In this document: positions 1 to 8,440 of the stretch, piece by piece
Position numbering within the stretch: the first letter of the stretch is position 1
How the letters are laid out: each line of letters starts with the position of its first letter
Assembly (NCBI GenBank): GCA_016875665.1
Contig: VGPA01000001.1
Location: 1 to 34,847 of the forward strand
Length of the DNA stretch: 34,847 nt
Direction: 5' to 3'
Origin: Chloroflexota bacterium
GTDB lineage: Bacteria; Chloroflexota; Limnocylindria; P2-11E
Translations under genes and position numbers: made by a program
Notes under the pieces: model-generated
What the model saw: only the letters and a program-made list of their open reading frames with translations
The model's database searches: none
Told to the model about the DNA's origin: nothing

Positions 1-970
1 TCGACACCGTCGCCTTCCCGCGAGCCAGGTACTCGTGCAGCTTGGTCGGCCAAACGGTCTCGGTGTAGACCGAGCGGAGATACGGCACGAGACAGACGTC
101 CATGCCGTCGATGTACGCGGGGAGGTCGACCGGCTCCCGCCGTCCCAGGACGTGCACGTTGGGCCTCGTCGCGATCGGCCACGGAGCCGAGACCTGCGGA
201 CCGATGAAGACGAAGCTCACGAGCGGCATCCGGTCGACGAGCTCCTCCAGGAAAGCGAGGTCGACGTGGGCATGGAGCCCGCCGACATAGCCCACGCGCG
301 GCCCGGGAATCGCCGCGAGGTCGGCCGGCACGGCCGTCGGGGGGCCGTAGAACACGTCGCCCACGGAGAACGGCGCACGGAGAACCCGGGGGTGCCGTCC
401 GGCGAGCCGTGCCTCGAGCACCCGGCCGCCGGCGAAGACGATGTCCACCTCGTGCAGCAGCTCATCCTCGGCTTGCCGGAGCGCCTGCGGGTCATCCGTC
501 ACGGGCTCGAAGTCCGCGACGCAGTAGTAGATCGCGAGCGAGCGAGTACCGCGGAATGCCCGAAAGGAGTCGAGGACGAGCTGATTGGGAAGAAACGTCC
601 ACAGCACCGGCCGGTGAAGGCCCGCCCGCTCCATCCGCCGAGGAAGACCATCGGCGAAGAGCCACCGATTGATCGCGCGCGCTATCGGCGACCATTGGAA
701 CGGAAGCACGAGCGGAGACAGGATCGTCAATCCCTCGACGCCCGCGCGCTCGCTGCCGCTCGGCGCGGCGCGCCAGTTCCGGAACCGGGCCAGAACCCGG
801 CGAGAGTCCGTGAAGCGGGGCCGGCGCACGCCGGTGTTCTCGATGAAGACCACACGCGAGCCGGACCGTGCTAGCCGCGACGTCACTTCCTGCGGTCCCT
901 GCCAGAGATAGGACCAATCGATGCTCGAAAAGCACACGTGAGCGCGTATCGGGCGACTGACCTCAGTCAT
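1..970 (-). CDS. Glycosyltransferase, TuaH/GT4-like (3' end off window)
   Basis: Reading leftwards from an ATG at 970, one open frame of 323 codons continues past base 1, so the C-terminus is missing. The N-terminus contains DWSYLWQGPQEVTSRLARSG, a pattern typical of GT4-like glycosyltransferases related to teichuronic acid protein TuaH, followed by a first Rossmann strand (RVVFIEN). A second Rossmann domain begins near residue 225 (GPRVGYVGGLHAHVDL), and the sugar-nucleotide site is approached at PTKLHEYLARGKA near the window edge. It probably adds one sugar to the lipid-linked repeat unit on the cytoplasmic membrane face. It is divergent from the RmlD-like gene, with 109 bases between. No clear Shine-Dalgarno sequence is visible. 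Donor and acceptor cannot be inferred. Confidence 0.85.
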   Translation of the reverse strand, partial: MTEVSRPIRAHVCFSSIDWSYLWQGPQEVTSRLARSGSRVVFIENTGVRRPRFTDSRRVLARFRNWRAAPSGSERAGVEGLTILSPLVLPFQWSPIARAINRWLFADGLPRRMERAGLHRPVLWTFLPNQLVLDSFRAFRGTRSLAIYYCVADFEPVTDDPQALRQAEDELLHEVDIVFAGGRVLEARLAGRHPRVLRAPFSVGDVFYGPPTAVPADLAAIPGPRVGYVGGLHAHVDLAFLEELVDRMPLVSFVFIGPQVSAPWPIATRPNVHVLGRREPVDLPAYIDGMDVCLVPYLRSVYTETVWPTKLHEYLARGKATVS

Positions 971-1079
971 CGAGCACACGCGCAGTGGGACACACGGCCC
1001 TGAAGCTGGTGAGAATCGGTCGACTGTAGTACAGGCGAGCGCCGCGCAGACACGACAGCGGTGCGAGAATCTGTCTCCG

Positions 1080-1955
1080 GTGCGGACACTGCCGACGGAC
1101 TATCTGCTCATCGGTGCGGGAGGACTTGTCGGGGCCGCGCTGCGCTCGGCGCTCGCCGGTCGTTCGTTCACCGCCACCGCGCACGAGCGCGCGGTCCCCG
1201 GGGCGGTCACGATCGACGTGACCGACAGCGCCGCTCTCCGCGCGCTCATCCGCGCGGTGCGCCCACGCGCGATCATCGTCGCCGCGGCCGCCGCGTGGGT
1301 GGAGCGCTGCGAGCGGGAGCCCGACGCGACACGAGCCGTAAACGTGACGCCCGTCCGGATCGCGACCGAGGAGGCGGAGGCCCTCGGCGCGACCGTGGTC
1401 GTCTTCTCGAGCGAGTACGTCTTCGACGGCGGCCTCGGCCGGAGCTATGACGAGTCCGATCTCCCCGCTCCGCTCAACGAATACGGCCGCCAGAAGGTCG
1501 AACTGGAGCGGATCGCCGCATCGCGGGAGGCGCATCTCATATGCCGGACCTCGGGCGTGTTCGGTCCCGAGGGCGCCCGGAAGAACTTCGTCCTATCCCT
1601 CGTCGACACCCTCCGGACGGGGCGCCCGTACACCGTGCCGAGCGATCAGCTGATCACGCCCACATACGCTCCGGCGCTCGCCGAGTCGGTGCTGGCGCTC
1701 CTGGACCGCGGCGCGAGCGGCACCTTCCACACGAGTGGCCCGCAGGTCGTCAATCGTTTCGACTTCGCACGTGAGATCGCCGATGTGTTCCACCTGGACG
1801 CCGGCCTGCTGCAGGGACGCCTTACCGAGGAACTCGGGCTCCTCACACGCCGGCCGCTCGCCGCCGGACTCGACGCGTCGAAGCTCGCCGGCGCGGTTGG
1901 GCCGATGCCCACAGCGCGAAACGGATTGCTGGAGCTCCTGCGGCGGGAGGGATAG
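1080..1955 (+). CDS. RmlD-like NAD(P)-dependent sugar-nucleotide reductase (SDR)
   Basis: A 291-residue extended-SDR protein of the dTDP-4-dehydrorhamnose reductase family, close to the usual RmlD length (about 290). It shows an N-terminal nucleotide-binding GAGGLVG motif, the characteristic SSEYVFDGG segment near residue 107, and a YGRQK (YxxxK) active-site motif near residue 132. RmlD enzymes reduce dTDP-4-keto-L-rhamnose; close relatives reduce other 4-keto sugars, and no rmlB or rmlC is present here, so the substrate is open. The start is GTG; the frame is open a little further upstream but the Rossmann strand begins directly after this GTG. It stands alone on the plus strand and ends 2 bases before the convergent nucleotidyltransferase stop. 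Confidence 0.85.
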   Translation: MRTLPTDYLLIGAGGLVGAALRSALAGRSFTATAHERAVPGAVTIDVTDSAALRALIRAVRPRAIIVAAAAAWVERCEREPDATRAVNVTPVRIATEEAEALGATVVVFSSEYVFDGGLGRSYDESDLPAPLNEYGRQKVELERIAASREAHLICRTSGVFGPEGARKNFVLSLVDTLRTGRPYTVPSDQLITPTYAPALAESVLALLDRGASGTFHTSGPQVVNRFDFAREIADVFHLDAGLLQGRLTEELGLLTRRPLAAGLDASKLAGAVGPMPTARNGLLELLRREG

Positions 1956-1957
1956 CG

Positions 1958-2695
1958 CTACTCGACGGGCTTGTTCGCTCCGCGTTCGGCGACCATCACG
2001 CTCGCCTTGAGCAGCAGTTCGATCGACTCACCGCAGTCGGCCCAGTACCCGCGAATCCGCTCGATCGCGACCTCACCACGCTTGATGTAGTGATTGTTGA
2101 CGTCGGTGATCTCGAGCTCGCCGCGACCGGACGGCACGAGCGTCTTCACGACCTCGAACACGTCCGCCGCATACAGGTACAGGCCCGTGACGGCGTAGCG
2201 CGAGGCCGGCACGGCCGGCTTCTCGACGATCCGGACAACACGGTCGCCGTCGAACTCCGGCACCCCGTACGCGGATGGATTGTCCACCTCCGCGAGCACC
2301 AGTCGGGCGCCGACGGGCCGCTCGCGGAAGCGCTTCAGGACCGGCGCGACCGAGTACTCGAAGATGTTGTCGCCGAGGAGCACCGCGACTGGATCGCCGG
2401 CCGCGAAGTGCTCCGCGAGGCCGAGGGCCTCGGCGATGCCGCCCGCCCGCTCCTGGTACGCGTAGTCGAGGTGCCGGAGACCGAACGCCGAGCCGTTCCC
2501 GAGCAGCTGCAGGAACTCGCCGGCGTGGTTGCCGCCGGTGACGACCATGATGCGGTCGATCCCCGCCCCGGCCAGCTGCTCGATCGCGTGGTAGATCATC
2601 GGCTTGTCGTAAACGGGCAGCAGGTGCTTGTTCGTGATGCGGGTCAGCGGGTGCAGCCGGGTGCCGTAGCCGCCGGCGAGGATGATCCCCTTCAT
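1958..2695 (-). CDS. Glucose-1-phosphate thymidylyltransferase-like nucleotidyltransferase (short RmlA type)
   Basis: A 245-residue nucleotidyltransferase that begins MKGIILAGGYGTRLHPLT, the NTP-binding signature of sugar-1-phosphate nucleotidylyltransferases. It continues with NKHLLPVYDKPMIYH, LLGDNIFE (the metal-binding Asp region) and EKPAVP, as in RmlA. It is about 45 residues shorter than typical RmlA and lacks the C-terminal helical extension, like the short RmlA-type enzymes. The likely reaction is sugar-1-phosphate + dTTP to dTDP-sugar + PPi, although nucleotide preference cannot be read with certainty. The start at 2695 is chosen because upstream in-frame sequence is unlike the family and this ATG overlaps the upstream methyltransferase stop as ATGA. 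It is the last gene of the nine-gene minus-strand operon. Confidence 0.85.
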   Translation of the reverse strand: MKGIILAGGYGTRLHPLTRITNKHLLPVYDKPMIYHAIEQLAGAGIDRIMVVTGGNHAGEFLQLLGNGSAFGLRHLDYAYQERAGGIAEALGLAEHFAAGDPVAVLLGDNIFEYSVAPVLKRFRERPVGARLVLAEVDNPSAYGVPEFDGDRVVRIVEKPAVPASRYAVTGLYLYAADVFEVVKTLVPSGRGELEITDVNNHYIKRGEVAIERIRGYWADCGESIELLLKASVMVAERGANKPVE

Positions 2696-3945
2696 GTCAG
2701 GAGCCGCGCTGTCGGCACCGGATGGATGAAGCATCCACCCGCCGCGGCGTACGCGCGGTAGCGGCGGACGATGTCGTCCGCGTAGTTCCAAGCGAGCAGC
2801 AGGGTGTAGTCCGGGCGCTCGGTGAGGATGGCGCCGTCCTCGCGCACCGGGATGTGGGTCCCGGGAGTGAGCAGCCCCTGCTTGTACGGGGTGGAGTCGC
2901 CGATGAAGTCGAGTGTCTCCGGACCGATCCCGCAGTAGTTGAGGAGCGTGTTGCCCTTGGCGCTCGCTCCGAGCCCCGCGAGCCGCTTTCCCGACGCGCG
3001 CAGGCTTCCGAGCAGGTCGCGCAGCGCGACCCGCGACGCGACGACGCGCTCCGCGAAACGGCGGGAGGCGTCGGCGCCCAGCAGCCCACCCGACTCCTCG
3101 CTGCGTCGCAGGTCGTGAAGCCGGGAGGTGGGCGCGTGACGGCCGGCCCGTCCCATGAAGACCCGGATGGAGCCACCGTGGAACGCGATCCGCTGCACGT
3201 CGAACACCTCCATCCCCGCGGTCTTCGCCAGGACCTCGAGCGGTCCGAGGGCGAAATACGACAGGTGCTCGTGATACATCGTGTCGTACTCGACCTGGTC
3301 GAAGAGGTCCTGAAGGTACGGCACTTCCGCTACGAACACTCCGTCGGGGGTGAGCAGGGTGTCGAGTCCCCCGAGGAAGTCGTGGATGTCGTCGATGTGG
3401 GCGAACACGTTGTTCGCGAGCACCGCCTGCGCCCTCCCCTTCTCCGCGGCGATGGCGCGCGCCGCCGCGCTGGAGAAGAACTCGACGCGCGTCTCGAGGC
3501 CCGCGCGATTGGCGATCGCCGCCATGTTCGCCGCCGGCTCGACGCCGAGCGCCGCGACGCCCCGGTCGCGCAAAGGCTTCAGCAGGATCCCGTCATTGCT
3601 GCCGATCTCGACGACGCACGCGCCGCGCAGCGGGAAGCGGCCGACCAACTCCTCGGCCAGCTCGTCGAAGTGCGCGTGGGTGGGCAGCGACGCCGACGAC
3701 GAGTAGAGGTAGTCGCCGAACATCAGCGCCGGGTTCACGACGACGCTCAGCTGCACGAGCCCGCACCGCGTGCAGCGCACGGCTTCGAGCGGGAAGCGCC
3801 GTTCCGGCTCCCCTGCTCTTGCCGGGTCGACGAACGAGTTCGCCAGCGGGGTGACGCCGAGCGAGACGACCAACTCGAGGTCGGCCAACCGGCAGATGCG
3901 GCATGCAGTAAGGACTCGATGGTCGCGCGTGCCTGCGCCGGTCAT
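2692..3945 (-). CDS. NDP-hexose C-methyltransferase (TylCIII-like), copy 1
   Basis: A 417-residue SAM-dependent C-methyltransferase with the three-part layout of TylCIII/TcaB9: an N-terminal zinc domain with two CxxC pairs (CRIC near residue 15 and CTRC near 55), a Rossmann SAM domain (VVEIGSNDGILLKPL near residue 105), and a C-terminal domain containing AGLGASAKGNTLLNY. The active-site segment DTMYHEHLSYF carries the Tyr-x-Glu-His residues implicated in C-3 methylation of 4-keto sugars. It presumably adds a branching methyl to an NDP-4-keto-6-deoxyhexose. The ATG at 3945 overlaps the upstream stop as ATGA, and its own stop overlaps the nucleotidyltransferase start the same way. A paralogue lies in the same operon at 8433-9659. 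Confidence 0.9.
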   Translation of the reverse strand: MTGAGTRDHRVLTACRICRLADLELVVSLGVTPLANSFVDPARAGEPERRFPLEAVRCTRCGLVQLSVVVNPALMFGDYLYSSSASLPTHAHFDELAEELVGRFPLRGACVVEIGSNDGILLKPLRDRGVAALGVEPAANMAAIANRAGLETRVEFFSSAAARAIAAEKGRAQAVLANNVFAHIDDIHDFLGGLDTLLTPDGVFVAEVPYLQDLFDQVEYDTMYHEHLSYFALGPLEVLAKTAGMEVFDVQRIAFHGGSIRVFMGRAGRHAPTSRLHDLRRSEESGGLLGADASRRFAERVVASRVALRDLLGSLRASGKRLAGLGASAKGNTLLNYCGIGPETLDFIGDSTPYKQGLLTPGTHIPVREDGAILTERPDYTLLLAWNYADDIVRRYRAYAAAGGCFIHPVPTARLLT

Positions 3946-5027
3946 CGCCCGCTCACGGCCCCGACCGCGTGCCAGAAGGGCATCTGCGGAGAGAAGCGGA
4001 TCGAAGTGAGCCCGGCCGCGCCGAGCAGCGCACGCATGGCTTCGCGCGTGAAGCGCTGCTCGACCTGCGTCCCGAATCGGTCGAGGCTGTCGTTGCGCAT
4101 GATCCTGAAGGGAAGGCCGCGATAGAAGGACAGCGGGAGCTGGTCCGCAAGTGCCTTCAGGCCCCACGCATGGAGCAGTCTCGAGAGGCGCGCGAGCGGC
4201 AGATACACCACGAGCGCCACGGCTGTGGCGAACGCGTGCGCCGCCGAGCGCGGCAGACGGCTGACCACACGGCGGGCGAGGTCGACCACGCGGAACATGA
4301 TCCGGTACGGGAAGGGGCGGCCGTCGAGCGCGTAGTAGAGGTAGATGAGCGCCAGGCCACCGGGCCGGATGGCCCGGACGACGCTCCCCAGAGCCCGTGC
4401 GGGCTCGGCGACGTGATGCAGAACCCCCAGCGAGTACGCCCAGTCGACCGCGCCGGCGCGCAGCGGCACCGCGTGCACGTCCGCCTGCACGAAGGCGATC
4501 CGATCGGACCCCGCGTTGCGCTGGGCCACGTCGACGCTGTACCCGAGGTCCATCGCCACGACGCGCGGGCCGCGCGCGGCCACCTCCACCGCCCACCGGC
4601 CCGCGCCACACCCGGCATCGAGCACGATCGCGGTCGAGGCGAAGCGCTCCTCATCGACGAGGTCGAAGTACTCGCCAAAGACCTTGCCGAGTTCCTCGGT
4701 ACCGGTCGCCGAATAGCGCGACCACTCGTAGTCGAATCCGCTCACGACGGCATCCTCGGTCGCCGTCTCCGCGGACCAGCGGCGCCCGAGGGCCAGAGCG
4801 CCGGCGTCGCGCTCGAACCAGCTGGCATGCCGGCGAACCAATGTCGCGCGATGGCCCCCGACCAGGAGGCGCGGGATGCCGTCGATCACGGGGAACGCCT
4901 CCTCGCACGGAGGGTGCTCGTGGACGAGAACGCCCTGCCGCAGATCGTCGGCCGCCGCGCGGAACGTGAGGGCGCCGCCGCACCCCGGGCAGCCGAGCAG
5001 GTCGACGAGCCAGTCGAGCGTGCTCAC
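3942..5027 (-). CDS. SAM-dependent methyltransferase with Trm112-like N-terminus
   Basis: A 361-residue class I methyltransferase. The N-terminal 55 residues resemble a Trm112-like zinc-ribbon (LLGCPGCGGALTF followed by AFPVIDGIPRLL), but only one complete CxxC pair is visible, with a lone Cys where the second pair would be. The SAM-binding motif IVLDAGCGAGRWAVEVAARG lies near residues 135-155, followed by ADVHAVPLRAGAVD and SLGVLHH. The C-terminal third (RIMFRVVDLARRV, ALVVYLPLARL) is rich in hydrophobic and basic residues. It probably methylates a sugar or lipid-linked glycan; the target is unknown. The start is a GTG at 5027 whose GTGA overlaps the stop of the upstream glycosyltransferase. 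It is a paralogue in architecture of the methyltransferase at 22121-23116. Confidence 0.85.
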   Translation of the reverse strand: MSTLDWLVDLLGCPGCGGALTFRAAADDLRQGVLVHEHPPCEEAFPVIDGIPRLLVGGHRATLVRRHASWFERDAGALALGRRWSAETATEDAVVSGFDYEWSRYSATGTEELGKVFGEYFDLVDEERFASTAIVLDAGCGAGRWAVEVAARGPRVVAMDLGYSVDVAQRNAGSDRIAFVQADVHAVPLRAGAVDWAYSLGVLHHVAEPARALGSVVRAIRPGGLALIYLYYALDGRPFPYRIMFRVVDLARRVVSRLPRSAAHAFATAVALVVYLPLARLSRLLHAWGLKALADQLPLSFYRGLPFRIMRNDSLDRFGTQVEQRFTREAMRALLGAAGLTSIRFSPQMPFWHAVGAVSGR

Positions 5028-6112
5028 GGGGTCGCCGCCCGGCGCAGGACCTCGGCGAAGCGCGGGGCCTGCACCGTGACGGAGTAGCGCGCTTCCAAGC
5101 GCCGGCGTCCGGCGGCGCCGAGACGCTCGCGCAGCGCCGGGTCCGCGGCCAGCCGCTCGATCGCCTCGACCCACTCCTGGGTGCCGCTCACGCAGTACCC
5201 CGCCTCGTTCCCGCCGATGACGTCCTCGTTCACGCCGACGCGCGACGCGACGACGGGGATGCCCGCGGCCATGTACAGCATCGCCTTGAATGCTCCCTTG
5301 CCCCGCGTCCACGCGTCGTCGGGCTCCGGGAGAAGGCCGATGTCGAAGCTCGCGACGTCCTGGGGCTCCTGCTCCAGCCGGTAGGGCAGGCACTCCACCT
5401 TGACGCTGGGGTGCTCGTAGCGGCCACCGACGACGCGCACGACGAAGTCGCCCCTCCGAGCGAGGATCTCGAGCGCCTCGTCCATGAGGTGGAGGTAGGG
5501 CGCCGTGGTGCTCGACCCGACCCACCCGAGCACTACGGGCGGCACCCTGCCGGCGGCGCCGCGCAATTGATGGCGAACGGTATCGACCGCGGTCGAGATG
5601 ATCACGACCCGCGGATTGTGTTCCCGCGCCCAGGCCGCCAGGTATTCGTTGCCGACGATCACGGAGTGCGCGCGGCGCGTCGCCTCACGCACGCGCGACG
5701 GATGACGCAGCCACGCCCAGCGGCGGTTCGAGGGGTGCACTGGTGCGAGGAAGATCGCATCGTCGAAGTCGAACACATAGCGGCGTCGCAGGAGTGACAG
5801 CAGCCGTTCGAAGAGTGGCGGCCCAAGGGGCGCCGATTCGCGGTAGACCACCACGAGATCGAACCGGCCGATCCGCGCCGCGTCGCGGATTCGCCGCCCG
5901 ATCCCCCGGAGCACCGCGAGCGCCTTGGCGAAGGTGCGCCCGGGCTCGTAGAGCCCCGCGTAGGCCGAGTCATCGAAGAACGGCGAAACCTCGAGGACGA
6001 TGCCCATCCTTCGAAGCGGGCCGGCGAATTGCTCGATGCGGAGCCGGTTCCCCGCGCCCAGGGTGGGAAGCGTGGTGAGGCACAGGACTCGCAGCGGGTC
6101 AGAGCCGCTCAA
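5024..6112 (-). CDS. Glycosyltransferase family 4
   Basis: A 362-residue GT-B fold glycosyltransferase. The N-terminal domain begins LRVLCLTTLPTLGAGNRLRI and contains FDFDDAIFLAP near residue 115. The C-terminal domain begins VVLGWVGSSTTAPYL near residue 197 and includes the donor-site segment RGKGAFKAMLYMAAGIPVVA near residue 285. It should transfer a sugar from an NDP donor to a lipid-linked acceptor at the inner membrane face. The only in-frame start compatible with the family N-terminus is a TTG at 6112, which overlaps the 3' end of the upstream dehydrogenase gene by 14 bases; no better ATG or GTG exists before the first strand. The stop overlaps the next gene as GTGA. Confidence 0.87.
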   Translation of the reverse strand: MSGSDPLRVLCLTTLPTLGAGNRLRIEQFAGPLRRMGIVLEVSPFFDDSAYAGLYEPGRTFAKALAVLRGIGRRIRDAARIGRFDLVVVYRESAPLGPPLFERLLSLLRRRYVFDFDDAIFLAPVHPSNRRWAWLRHPSRVREATRRAHSVIVGNEYLAAWAREHNPRVVIISTAVDTVRHQLRGAAGRVPPVVLGWVGSSTTAPYLHLMDEALEILARRGDFVVRVVGGRYEHPSVKVECLPYRLEQEPQDVASFDIGLLPEPDDAWTRGKGAFKAMLYMAAGIPVVASRVGVNEDVIGGNEAGYCVSGTQEWVEAIERLAADPALRERLGAAGRRRLEARYSVTVQAPRFAEVLRRAATP

Positions 6113-7445
6113 CGGTCGCGTTTCCGCGCAGCCCCTTCGTCGCGTTCACGGCGTCGAACACGAGCGGCGCGTGCGCGAGGATTGCGGCGACGTCGACGTT
6201 CGAGTGGCCAACGAGGATCACGACGCAGTCGGTCGCCGCGAGGCGCTCAGGGGACAACGGGACGGAGCGCAGCTCGCGGCCTTTCCCGCCCTCGTGCGTC
6301 CCTCCGTACAGGCCGTCCGAGAGGGTCAGCCGCGGCACGAACGGATCGTGGTAGTCCAGCGCCGCGCCTTCGTTCGCCAGGATCTCCATCACCCGGATCG
6401 CTGCCGAGTTGCGCGCGTCGTCGATGTCGCGCTTGAACGACGCGCCAATCACCAGGATGCGCGCGCCGAACATGGCCTTCCCCGCGGCCGCGAGCATCCG
6501 TCGCACGCGGTCGGCGGTGAAGAACGGCATCTCGAGGTTCGTCTCCGCCGCGAGCTCGATGAACTTCGTGTGGAAGTCGAACTCACGCGCCTTCCACGAA
6601 AGGTAGTAGGGGTCGACCGGAATGCAGTGCCCTCCCACTCCGGGACCCGGGGTGAAGGCCATGAACCCGTACGGCTTGGTCGAGGCGGCCTCGATGACTT
6701 CCCAAAGATCGATGTCCATGCGATGGCTCAGCATCGCAAGCTCGTTCACGAGCGCGATGTTCACCGAGCGGAAGATGTTCTCGAGGAGCTTCGTCATTTC
6801 GGCCGCACGCGCGGAGGACACCGGGTGCACGGCACCCGCGGTGACGACCTGACGGAGCACCTGGACCGCCAGCTCCGTGCTTTCGGCGTCGATACCACCG
6901 ACGACCTTCGGGGTGCTGGTGATGGTGAAGCTCTTGTTGCCCGGGTCGATTCGCTCCGGAGAGAAGGCGAGGTGGAAGTCCGGTCCCGCGCGGAGACCGC
7001 CACGCTCGAGGATGGGGCGAAGCACCTCCTCCGTCGTGCCGGGGAAGGTCGTGCTCTCGAGAATGACGAGCTGACCCTTCCGAAGGCGCGGCTGGATGCC
7101 CTCAGCCGCACTGACGACGAATGTCAGGTCCGGTGCCTTGACCTTGTCGAACGGTGTGGGCACGGACACGAAGATGATGTCCGCCTCGCGCAGCGCGTCG
7201 TACTCATGCGTCGCACGAAAGACACCCTTGTTCACAGCCGCAGCGACCGTGTCGCTGGCGACGTCCAGGATGTGGCTCTCGCCGCGCTCCAGGCGCGCGA
7301 TCCGCCCGTTGTCGGTGTCGATCCCGATGGTGCGGAAGCCGACCTTCGCGAAGGCCATCGCGAGAGGCAGCCCCACGTAACCCAGCCCGATGACTGCGAC
7401 GACCGCGGAGTGATCGGCGATACGGCCGCGAAGGGCCTCGTTCAA
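6099..7445 (-). CDS. wbpA: UDP-N-acetyl-D-glucosamine 6-dehydrogenase-like
   Basis: A 448-residue member of the UDP-glucose/GDP-mannose dehydrogenase family. It has the NAD motif VIGLGYVGLPLAMAFAKVG near residue 20, the central-domain helix EMTKLLENIFRSVNIALVNE carrying the catalytic Lys, and the thiol-ester Cys in GPGVGGHCIPVDPYYLSW. The style (SVPTPFDKVKAPDL, STTFPGTTEEVL) is closest to WbpA/TviB, which oxidise UDP-GlcNAc at C6 to UDP-GlcNAcA. UDP-glucose or UDP-ManNAc as substrate cannot be excluded. The start is taken as a TTG at 7445, forming a TTGA overlap with the upstream epimerase, matching the coupling geometry elsewhere in this operon; the downstream protein start lacks another candidate. 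With the WbpP-like epimerase at 26449 it suggests GalNAcA synthesis. Confidence 0.87.
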   Translation of the reverse strand: MNEALRGRIADHSAVVAVIGLGYVGLPLAMAFAKVGFRTIGIDTDNGRIARLERGESHILDVASDTVAAAVNKGVFRATHEYDALREADIIFVSVPTPFDKVKAPDLTFVVSAAEGIQPRLRKGQLVILESTTFPGTTEEVLRPILERGGLRAGPDFHLAFSPERIDPGNKSFTITSTPKVVGGIDAESTELAVQVLRQVVTAGAVHPVSSARAAEMTKLLENIFRSVNIALVNELAMLSHRMDIDLWEVIEAASTKPYGFMAFTPGPGVGGHCIPVDPYYLSWKAREFDFHTKFIELAAETNLEMPFFTADRVRRMLAAAGKAMFGARILVIGASFKRDIDDARNSAAIRVMEILANEGAALDYHDPFVPRLTLSDGLYGGTHEGGKGRELRSVPLSPERLAATDCVVILVGHSNVDVAAILAHAPLVFDAVNATKGLRGNATVERL

Positions 7446-8440
7446 TGCATCACCGGCTTGCCGGCGTAGTTGCGGCGGCACCAGTCGAGGGTCTGCCGCA
7501 GGCCGTCCTCGAATGTGACTGTCGCCTCGAAGCCAAGAACGGCGCGGGCGCGGGTGACGTCGGGGACGCGGCGGCGCGTGTCCTCGAAGCCCTTCGGGTA
7601 GTACGACTCGTACGGGACCATCTGGATCTCCGCGCGTGGGTTGAGGGTGGTGCGCACCATCTCGGCGAGGGTCAGGATGCTCACCTCGTGCTGCCCGCCG
7701 ATGTTCACCACGGTGCCCACCGCGGCGTCGCGCGTGGCGGCGAGCATCGTCCCGTGGACGGTATCGCTGACGAACGTGAAGCATCGCGTCTGCGCGCCGT
7801 CGCCGTGCACCGTCAACGGCTCACCGCGGAGCGCCTGGCCGGCGAAGCGAGCGATCACGCTCCCGTAGCCCGACTCGTCGATGCGCGGGCCGTACGAGTT
7901 GAAGTAGCGGACGACCGAGACGCGCAGCCCCATGTCGGCGTACGCGAACGCCAGGTGCTCGTCCATGGCCTTCCCGGTGGAGTACGACCAGCGGTGCACC
8001 CACGTCGGTCCGAGCACCCGCTCGCCGTCTTCGCGGAAGGGGACCTGGTCGCTGCGCCCGTACACCTCGGAGGTGGACGCGATCAGCATGCGCACCTTGT
8101 GGCGATGCGCGGACGCCAGCGCGTTCTCCGTGCCGCGCACGTTCGTCAGCATCGACGCCAGCGGGTCCGCGACGATGTGCCGGACGCCCACGGCGGCCGC
8201 GAGGTGATACGTCGTCGAAGAGTCGGCCACCAGCCTGTCGACGAGTTCGGCGTCGAGCACCGAGCCGCGGACGATCGACAGGCGATCGTGGCCCGCGGCA
8301 CCCGCGAGATTCGCATCCCGACCGGTCGAGAAGTTGTCGAGGACGGTGACCCGGGCACCGGCGGCGAGGAGTCGATCGACCAGGTGCGAACCGATGAAGC
8401 CGGCACCGCCAGTTACGAGGATTCGCTCCGCGTCAGACAA
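7442..8440 (-). CDS. NAD-dependent sugar-nucleotide epimerase/dehydratase (extended SDR)
   Basis: A 332-residue extended SDR with ILVTGGAGFIGSHLVDRL at the N-terminus, a TSEVYG strand near residue 122, and an active site YSTGK near residue 156. RYFNSYGPR and the C-terminal RARAVLGFEATVTFEDGL are typical of GalE/WbpP-like sugar epimerases and decarboxylases. Between an rfbFG-C-methyltransferase module and a UDP-GlcNAc dehydrogenase, it could act on either the CDP- or UDP-linked sugar. The GalE versus UXS versus dehydratase choice cannot be made from sequence reading alone. The start is a TTG at 8440, overlapping the upstream methyltransferase stop by 8 bases; the Rossmann strand follows directly. 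Confidence 0.85.
   Translation of the reverse strand: MSDAERILVTGGAGFIGSHLVDRLLAAGARVTVLDNFSTGRDANLAGAAGHDRLSIVRGSVLDAELVDRLVADSSTTYHLAAAVGVRHIVADPLASMLTNVRGTENALASAHRHKVRMLIASTSEVYGRSDQVPFREDGERVLGPTWVHRWSYSTGKAMDEHLAFAYADMGLRVSVVRYFNSYGPRIDESGYGSVIARFAGQALRGEPLTVHGDGAQTRCFTFVSDTVHGTMLAATRDAAVGTVVNIGGQHEVSILTLAEMVRTTLNPRAEIQMVPYESYYPKGFEDTRRRVPDVTRARAVLGFEATVTFEDGLRQTLDWCRRNYAGKPVMH

Noticed and set aside
2722..4125. 467-codon plus-strand open frame
   Set aside because: Antisense to a C-methyltransferase with clear motifs; charged low-complexity translation.
6000..7469. 489-codon plus-strand open frame
   Set aside because: Antisense to the UDP-sugar dehydrogenase; no recognisable motif.
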